The notes under the pieces are model-generated. The model searched no databases. It was not told the DNA's origin and worked only from the letters and a program-made list of their open reading frames with translations. The position numbers were made by a program, and so were the translations under genes. This document shows positions 56,832 through 64,000 of a stretch of 64,000 nt of DNA, one piece after another (positions within the stretch are counted from its first letter, which is position 1; the number at the start of each line of letters is the position of its first letter). This DNA is from Paguma larvata (Eukaryota > Chordata > Mammalia > Carnivora > Viverridae), in the NCBI GenBank assembly GCA_030068075.1, contig CM057843.1:12666001-12730000 (forward strand), written 5' to 3'.

Positions 56832-57529
56832 AGCTCCCATGACTGTTCTAAGATCAGCATGCCCGCTTTTAAGAAGGAAAAGAAGGTGGCCGCCCCTGTA
56901 GGAAAGAGAGTCTCCACGCAGAGAGCATCTCGGGAGGGGCGCCGGGGCGCGGAGTTCAAGGGAAGCATTTTCGCCCCATGCCTCTTGCACTGTTGCTCAC
57001 ACTTACAATTTTAAACACAAGAACTGCAGGGACACTATGCACAACAAGCTGACCCTGTCCCCCGGGGTGAGGGGCAGATGGCTATGTCAGGTGCGGCAGG
57101 GACCCGGGGTAGCCACCCCAGATGACTGACCTTCAAGGTCAACCGAGATATGCAGCTTTCCCCAGGTGTCCGCTCCCAGGGCCCTCGCCCGGCTGAACCG
57201 AGGGCTGCTGGGGAACGGTCACGCCTGTCTCTGGTTGACATGCTTTTACCTTACACGTGATTCTAACCAGCCCGACTGCGTGGCCGCCCAAAACAGCAGG
57301 GAAGTGGCGGGTCAGGAAGGAGATGGGACAGGCCCGCTGCAGGCGCCGAGACAGGGGTCAGAAACACCGGAACGGGCATGCGGTCCTGAAAAAGTGTAGC
57401 GTCTAGGGCCAAGTGCAGAGGCCAGAGGGCCCGAATCCTAGCTCCGGGACCTGCGTCACGACGATACTGTTCCGTTCGCCCGTCTGTGCTAGTGACAAGG
57501 GACTTTAGAAAGATCAGACGCATGATTGG

Positions 57530-57740
57530 TTTTTTTTTTTTTTAATGTTTATTTATTTCTGAGAGAGAGAGAACACAAGCAGGGGAGGAGCAGAGAGAGA
57601 GGAAGACACAGAATCCGAAGCAGGCTCCAGGCTTTGAGTTCTCAGCCCAGAGCCTGACGTGGGGCTCGAACCCACAAACCGTGAGATCATGACCTGAGCC
57701 GAAGCCGGAAGTTTAACCCACTGAGCCACCCAGGCGCCCC
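57530..57740 (-). mobile_element. Carnivore SINE with target-site duplication
   Basis: Reverse full-length element ending GGGGCGCCTGGGTGGCTCAG. ATGATTG occurs on both sides (57522 and 57741). Confidence 0.94.
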
Positions 57741-59214
57741 ATGATTGTTTTTTAAAAGGGGTCTGGGCACCACCGAGGCCCCAAGGGCAGGAACGGACGG
57801 CAGCCCTCCTGCGTGAAGTCTGCCCCTGGGTGGAAACGTGCTTGCTTCGTAATTAACAAGGGGTCAAGGCCAGCCTGTCGTTCTTTTCTTTTTCTTCTTC
57901 TTCTTTTTTTTAATTATCCCACTGCTGTTGTGACAGGGAGACCCAAGGTCTAAAATTAGGCCACTGGATCTGACACCTGCCTTTCCAAGCTCCCCAGCAG
58001 AGGGGGGGCTGTCTCGGCACTGCCCGCGGAAGGTGTCAAACCCGCGCTCAGGGAACAGTGTCTTCTGAACGCACTGCTCCAGCCGGCGGGCTGGAGGACT
58101 GTCTGTCCCGCGACGCGCCCGTGGCAATGCTGAAGGGCCTTCACCTGGGGGGCAGTCAGGGTCCCCCCCACCCCCCCACTCACCACTTCCAGAAACCCCA
58201 ATCTCAACCCATTCTCCCGAGTAGGCAGCGTGCAGGTTTCCATGCAGGCGTGAAGGCAGCTGGGGGGCTGGGGATTAGAAAGGCTGTAAGGTCCCCTCGC
58301 CGGGGCCCCAGGACCAAGGTCTCGGGGACCCAGAGGCCACCCTCTGCACAGGCCACAGCTCAGATCTGCAGCCAGAGAACAGGGGGCCAGGCTCCAATAG
58401 CCCCCCACATTGAGGGCCGCCTCAAATGAAATCACGCTCCCACCTCCCTCACCCTCGGGAGCTCCCCCCTCGTCATGCGTCTTGTAAGCCCACAGCTGCC
58501 CCTGCCGCTACCCCTGCTCCTCGTGCGTGGCCTCCTCCCGGGCCCTCCGCAGCACCCCTCACCGTCAGCAGCCCAGCAAGGTGAGGCCCCTCGAAACACT
58601 CCAACTCTGTTCGTCTGTTTGGAAAGTCTAGCAAAATGTAGATCCTTCTTCTGTGGCTACCTCTCGGTTGCCCTTTGTTTCTTTTGCCCGTCTTGAAAGG
58701 GGTCATACCCTAGCTGCAGCGGGGGGTGGGCTATGCTGGGGAGAATTGGCTCTCCCTCCCCCGTCCCTTCCACACGGCACGTACCCTGCCAGGGGGTGGG
58801 GGCTGCGCCAGGCGGCCCCCACCCCCTCCTGCCATTGAGCTAGCCGTCGCGGGCTTCGGAGGCATAAATGCAGCAGCGTGCAGAGGCACCAGCAGAAGCC
58901 CGTCCGGGCAGGGAGGGCGCTCGGCCAGCAGGGGTGCGGGGAGCTCGCCTCCGGCCGGGCCCCAGCAAACGGAGCCCTTTCGCCGCAGGACTGTATCGCC
59001 GCCAGCCAGTGCAGGGGTAGCCGACTTTTGTACAAGAACCCACGTCGTGGCAGTGAAAGCGGGGGGCGGGGAGGGGGGGTGCATATGTCTGTGCATTTAT
59101 TCACCCGACATTCATAGATGCTGCACGGCCTCGGGGCCAGCTGGAGATGTGGCCCCAGCACGTAGGTCCTGACGGGCACCCTTCCAAGCCCTTGGCGCCC
59201 AGGGGCCAAGTCAC

Positions 59215-59325
59215 TGAGTTCTCAGACACCCGATGAGCGGGTACACTCCTTACGCCCGTTTCACAGAGGAGGAAACTAAGGCCAGCCGGTAAGTGGCAGA
59301 GCTAGGATCCACGCCGGGGTACCTC
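59215..59325 (-). mobile_element. MIR SINE remnant
   Basis: 'gtttcacagaggaggaaact', then 'gccggtaagtggcagagc' and 'taggatccacgcc', the MIR antisense order. Confidence 0.75.
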
Positions 59326-60263
59326 CGCCACCTCTCCAAGGAGAAAGGTGACATCTAGGAAGAGAGCGAGAACTGGGGAGCGCAGGGGCAGAGCGGCCAC
59401 GCATGTGCCGGACGACAGCGCTGCAGCACACGTGGCTTCTGCCCCCAGAGGAGGCCCGGCCAGCCGCCCGGCAAGGGCCCACCTCCGGGCCGGCCCAGCG
59501 CTGACAAAGGCCCAGGCGCCCATCTGTCACTGGCTGGTGGGACGCCCTTGGACAAGTGCCCTCCACGCAGGACCGTTTCTCCTTCTGAAAAGTAGGAAGG
59601 ATGATTCCAGAACCACGGTCTTCTAGACGCGCGTCACAAAAGAGGCTGGGGCCCTGTCTCTCTGCTGAGGCTGAGCGGCTGAAGCTCCCCTGCCCTCTGG
59701 CCTCTGCAGGCCCCGTCCCGGGGAGTGGGGGGGGGCATTCAGGGAGCGCTCCTGGCTTCTCTGCAGGCTGATTTGGCCCCGCCGGCCCCGAGGACCACGG
59801 CCCGTGCGTGGTGACCGCCAAGGCCTGTCATGCTGACCCCGGGGCCCAGCCAGACCCTGAGCTGTCCTCCATTAATGCCGGTCCTCTGCAGCTGGAGCAA
59901 GTGTGTTCTGCTGCCCCGGGCTCCCTCTGTCCGCAGTGGCTTCCCTAGGCCGTCTGGCTTTCTCATTTCACCTGTGAGGCCTCTAAGTGCCGGCCCCTTC
60001 GACGGGAACCAGGGCCCAGCCGTGAGCAAAGGACACACTTCTTCTCGGGGAGAAGGCAGGACGCGTGGGCCTCACATCACACTGCCGGCCCAGGCAGTGG
60101 GACAGGGAAATGACAGGGGGGTGACAGGCAGGGAAGGAGCCTCCCCCAGGCTGTGATTCCCCACGACAGGGCCAGGTCTATTCCAAGCTACGAACACAGC
60201 CGTGCAGCCATCGGGGCAGCCAGCCAGGCGACCCCCACTGCCCAGACAGGAAAGTCCCAGTGT

Positions 60264-60468
60264 GGGAGCCTGGGTGGCTCAGTCAGCTGAGCATCCAACG
60301 CTTGGTTTCAGCTCAGGTTATGAGCTCATGGCTTCATGGGTTCGGGCCCTGTACCAGGCTATGAGCTGGTAACACACAGCCTGCTTGGGATTCTCTCTCT
60401 CTCGGCCCTTTCCCCACTTGTGCTGTCTCTGTCTCTCTCAAAATAAATAAATTAATTAATTTAAAAAA
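60264..60468 (+). mobile_element. Carnivore SINE (left member of a tandem pair)
   Basis: Diverged element (GGGAGCCTGGGTGGCTCAG head) whose AATAAATTAATTAATTT tail leads directly into the next SINE. Confidence 0.9.
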
Positions 60469-60695
60469 ATAGGGCCACCCGGGTGGCTCAGTCAGTTAAG
60501 CATCCAACTTCAGCTCAGGTCGTGATCTCACGGTTCGTGAGTTCGAGCCCCACGTTGGGCTCTGTGCTGACAGCTCAGAGCCTGGAGCCTGCTTCAGATT
60601 CTGTGTCTCGCTCTCTCTCTGCCCCTCTCCCACTCACACTCTGTCTCTCTCTCTCTCTCAAAAATAAATAAACATTAAAAAACAAAAAAGAAAAG
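60469..60695 (+). mobile_element. Carnivore SINE (right member, younger)
   Basis: Near-consensus element (AGGGCCACCCGGGTGGCTC head to AAATAAATAAACATT and A-rich tail), apparently inserted at the A-tail of the older SINE. Confidence 0.94.
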
Positions 60696-61894
60696 ACTGC
60701 ACTATAGTCCACTTCCCCAAGTTTCTGCACGGGGATGGGCCTGCCCCAGCTGCCAGCCAGTCAGTACACAGCTGGCCTGGAACAGCACAGTGAGGCTCCG
60801 TCACCCACACTCTCCTGGGGCCCGGGGGGCCCTCCTGGATTGTCAGAGCCTCGAAGCCCTTCTGGCCACTCTAGCTCACCTGATGTCTCACCAGACCTGC
60901 CAAGACCTGGCCCCTTGGCCGATCACAGCAAAAACACGCTGTACCATGCCAGAAGGCTCCCCGATGGCCAGGGCTGGGACGGGTCTCTTGTGCAACGCCC
61001 CCCACACCACCGCCGCTAGTCCGAATGGCGACCAGCAGGTATGCGATGGAGGCCAGCGAGCAGGCCCTGGGTGCCGCAGGGAAAGGCCGCAACCTCGCAT
61101 CCTTGGGCACATGGCCGGCTCCTAACCCCACCACCCCCGGCCGTGGACCACCGGGTCCTGGGCCCTACCCTGGCACACATGTTTCCCCACCAAATAAAGG
61201 CAAGGAAACGGAGGAGCAGAGGCGGGTCCATGCGGCTCCACGGCCCCGCTGTCAAGCACGCTGCGCTTGCCCGAAGCAGGCCTGGGAAGGACCGGGCGCA
61301 TGGCACAGAGCCCCCGGTGCAGGCATCAACCAGTGTGACCAAGTGGGCCCTGACACAAAGCCACGCACAGCCAGAAACAACGCAGGGACTGGGCTGGGCT
61401 CTCTGATGTGCCCCCAGATCCGGGGGGAGGCACGGCTCCCTGCTGCCCCCAGCGGCTCCCTGCCACCCCCAGCAGCAGGTACAAACTCCCCAGAAGGCCC
61501 CCGCGACCATCCATCCAGCCTCAGCTCCCACTACCACCCCAACCGTCCTGAACTCTGGAAGCGGGGCGGCCCGCTCTCCACCCACCTCTCCCTCGTGCTC
61601 CCTGCACACTCCCCTCCCGCTCTGAAACTGCCCTGTAACCCGCCACCATCCTGGGCCCCGAAACGTGGGCCCTGCTGGGCACAGGCCAGGGACCCGGCGG
61701 CCATGAGCGACATGACCGGCAAAGGCCAGAACCCATGGGCGCCCTTTCCCGTCACTTCCTGTCTCTACAGACTTCCCCGCCCCTCCCTCCAGACCCCACG
61801 GTCAAAGCACGTGACTGGCAGGGCCGGCATGCAGCCCAGTCGGCGAACATTTCCCGGGCAGCGGTCAGACAGGGCGCGGGTGACAGCAGCCCAC

Positions 61895-62095
61895 ACTTTG
61901 CAAGCGTTGACTCTGCGCCCGGCCCTGCCCTGCATCCTGCACGTGGACCACTTCGCTCATCTCACCACGACCCTGGCACGAACCTACAGCGAACCTGTTT
62001 CACAGATGAACAAACTGAGGCACGGAGCTTAGGTTGGGGACCTTGCCTGGTGCCGTGTGGTCAGTAGCTGGTCGCGACGTGGACCAGGACCGTCA
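61895..62095 (-). mobile_element. MIR SINE remnant
   Basis: 'tttcacagatgaacaaact', 'gaggcacggagcttagg' and 'gtgtggtcagtagctggtcg' match antisense MIR. Confidence 0.75.
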
Positions 62096-62284
62096 TGTCC
62101 CAAGCTGGGGCGGGGGGGTGGGGGAAGGCCCTTGCGGACATGCCTGAGCCCAACCTGAAGGACTAAAGCCACAAAGCCACAGGACAGCCCCACAACAGAA
62201 GCTCCAGGGCAGCCAGGCCTCGAGGAACCGCCAGGGACAAAGGTGACAGTAAGAAAGAGTGAGCCACTAAGCTGGCTCAGATAC

Positions 62285-62420
62285 TGTTTTACCTACGTTT
62301 TCATCTGACCCTTGAGGCCCTGCCTGACTACTGTACCCATTGTACAGATGAGAAAACCAAGGCTCGGAGAAGCCAGAAATCTTGCCCGGGTCCCTCAGCT
62401 GAGAAGTATCATCAGCGAGA
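62285..62420 (-). mobile_element. MIR SINE remnant
   Basis: 'cattgtacagatgagaaaac' and 'caaggctcggagaagcc' match antisense MIR. It lies 200 bp from another copy. Confidence 0.65.
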
Positions 62421-62879
62421 CAAGTTCATGTGCTCAGAAACCCGTGTGCCGCCCCTCCCTGGCCCGGCGAGATGGCCCACGGGGACTCGTGGGGGGGCAG
62501 GTTAGGGGGACATGACTGCCCTGGGCTCCTGAGGACGGGCCACGAGGACGCCCGTGTCAGCCCTATCCCGGCAGAGGTATCCCTTCCAGGTGGCTGGCCT
62601 TCACGGCCATGAACTTGCGGCCCTGCCCACAGGAAATCCACGGGCAGTCATAATATTGACACAGGCAGGATGTGCGGCAGCCCGGAAGCCAAGCTGCTGA
62701 GAAGTCAGTGAGGATATGCTCCGGGGGGCGGGGGCCGCAGGGCAAGGTCCCCAGCAGGTGTCCCGAGGGCCTCTTCCCGCCAGCGGGGCCCCGGCCTTCT
62801 GCCGCATCCAGCCCAGGCCGTGCTGCCGCTGAGGGCTGTGTGGGCACCGCGAGGACCCTCCGGGGGACGGGAAGGGGGG

Positions 62880-63000
62880 AGCAGGGTAATTCACGGGAGC
62901 AGAGCCCCAGCTGCCAGGCCCAGTTCTGCTCTCACAGCTGTGTGACCATGGCAGGTCAAGCAACCTCTCTGGTCCTCAGCTGCCGCTTCTGAAGAGTCCA
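62880..63000 (+). mobile_element. MIR SINE remnant
   Basis: 'cagttctgctctcacagctg', 'tgtgaccatggcaggtcaag' and 'ctctctggtcctcagc' match sense MIR. Confidence 0.65.
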
Positions 63001-64000
63001 GGGTGGTGTCCTCCTCGGACGGCACCGTTCCTACCTAGGGCTGCTCTGCCCCTTCGCTGCAGGCCCCCGTCTCTCGGTCCCTACCCTCAAAGACCTGGTG
63101 GGGAGATACGGAATGCTGTCACCGCTTCCAACCAGCCGGCTGACCGGGGCAGGTGCCCACCCCCACCCAGCTCCTCTGTGACCACGCCCAAGATTCCTAC
63201 CTACAGGACAAGAGACAGATAGATTCTACAGAACAGAACACAGAGGCGTCTGTCTGCTCAGGACAGTACCAACCCCCTTCTCCAATGTTCTTCATCGCTA
63301 AGAGAAGAAAGCCTCGCTCAAGAAGGCACTGGTGCCTCGGAAGCCTTCTAAAAAGGTCAGCCGAGCAGTCTTTCTTCCAGAAACAGGGGAAAAGCTGAGG
63401 GCAGGGCCAGGGGCTGACTCAGCCTGCAATCTTGCAGGAGATGGGGCACACACTTAAGGGTTCCCACGCGTTTGTCAAGGTCACTGCCGTTCCCTGCAGG
63501 GCATGGGGTGGGGGGGCTTAACGCTCTGCTCAGCAGGCAGGTAGGGTCGTAGAGGCGGCACGGGTGGTCCCACGGGGTGGGAAAGAACTCGGATGCGAGC
63601 TCTTCCTCGGCAGGGAACCACGGCCCAGCTCGAGCTGCCTTTCCCGGGGCAGCACTTCCTCTGGGGGCACCCTGGGGCCCTCAGCACACATCTGACCCTG
63701 GAACTGTCGGGGCACCTCCTGGGAGACCAACCCACCTCGCCCCTGGCCTCGTGGCAGACACGCAGACCTCAAGAACGGGTGGCTGGTTGCCATCCAGCCT
63801 GCAGAGCCGCCCAGGCCGGGGAGGGGGGGGCGGGGGGGGAAGGGGTGGGCACAGGAGGCAGGAGGGCACAGGCTCTCCTGGACGGCAGGAACGCCTGGGC
63901 ATCGCCGGGGTCCGTGTGAGTTCCTGTGGGTGCGGCAGGCAGGGGGCGAGGGGACCGTCTCAGCACTTCAGCCCTTCCTGCTGCCCTGGGCAAACCCTCT

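Larger units (their letters stand above)
29760..64000 (-). other. PEMT: PEMT intron 2 (partial), runs off the window
   Basis: No sequence resembling the first-membrane-segment exon (a LLGYVDP...FNPLYWNV-type peptide on the minus strand) was seen, so the whole stretch is taken as one large intron. Repeats are listed separately. Parts without recognised repeats, such as 30.6-31.1, 34.4-36.6, 49.2-53.5, 53.9-56.6 and 57.75-60.2 kb apart from small MIRs, are GC-rich with no credible gene. Short AT-rich patches within them (34.83-35.00, 50.56-50.71 and 54.06-54.20 kb) could be conserved regulatory DNA. Confidence 0.65.

Noticed and set aside
59290..59325. Minus-strand GVDPS-like reading, considered as PEMT exon 2
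   Set aside because: It is part of an antisense MIR core; the frame soon stops and the membrane segment is absent.
61025..62032. 335-codon plus-strand open frame
   Set aside because: Low-complexity Pro/Arg/Ser content that overlaps a MIR remnant at its end. No recognisable domain, promoter or splice structure.

Overview
This is mammalian nuclear DNA, most likely from a cat (Felidae, or at least a feliform carnivore). About seventeen tRNA-derived carnivore SINEs are present. They have the feliform layout: a GGGGCGCCTGGGTGGCTCAG head, a 'gctctgtgctgacagctcagagcctg'-like middle, a CT-rich stretch and an A-rich tail. Gene content and order match human 17p11.2 (MED9 > , < RASD1, < PEMT), which corresponds to cat chromosome E1. 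The species and chromosome are inferred from repeats and synteny, not from a database search.

Region 1-19.5 kb is GC-rich and almost free of young repeats. MED9 enters from the left: the end of its intron, then its last coding exon (925-1141) and a putative 3'UTR. RASD1 (Dexras1) lies convergent to it on the minus strand as two coding exons (5455-5740 and 4618-5181), with a TATA-type promoter in a CpG island near 5.96 kb. The RASD1 reading frame carries one extra base at 4836/4837. This removes the C-terminal CAAX box unless it is a sequence error. PEMT follows in the same orientation, with its poly(A) signal at 10916. Five coding exons (11163-11220, 11411-11485, 14166-14277, 16782-16927, 29644-29759) encode residues 32-199 of the usual 199-residue protein with no indels.

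Region 29.76-64 kb shows no PEMT exon that I can find. It is best read as the large PEMT intron separating the first membrane-segment exon, which is not in the window, from exon 3. It holds carnivore SINEs (some in head-to-tail pairs), old L1 fragments in both orientations (one about 2.9 kb), MIR remnants, and microsatellites. A 400-bp GGGGCT minisatellite grew inside an L1 3' end. Intron 3 (16.9-29.6 kb) carries an ATCC-type array, old L1 and hAT pieces, and one young SINE with a perfect target-site duplication.

There is no prokaryotic-type operon, CRISPR array or evidently new multi-gene system. The observations most worth checking are the RASD1 frameshift; a near-consensus glucocorticoid response element at 1608-1622, about 2.3 kb beyond the RASD1 poly(A) site and inside the MED9 3'UTR; a direct repeat bracketing the last MED9 exon; and the L1-born GGGGCT array.
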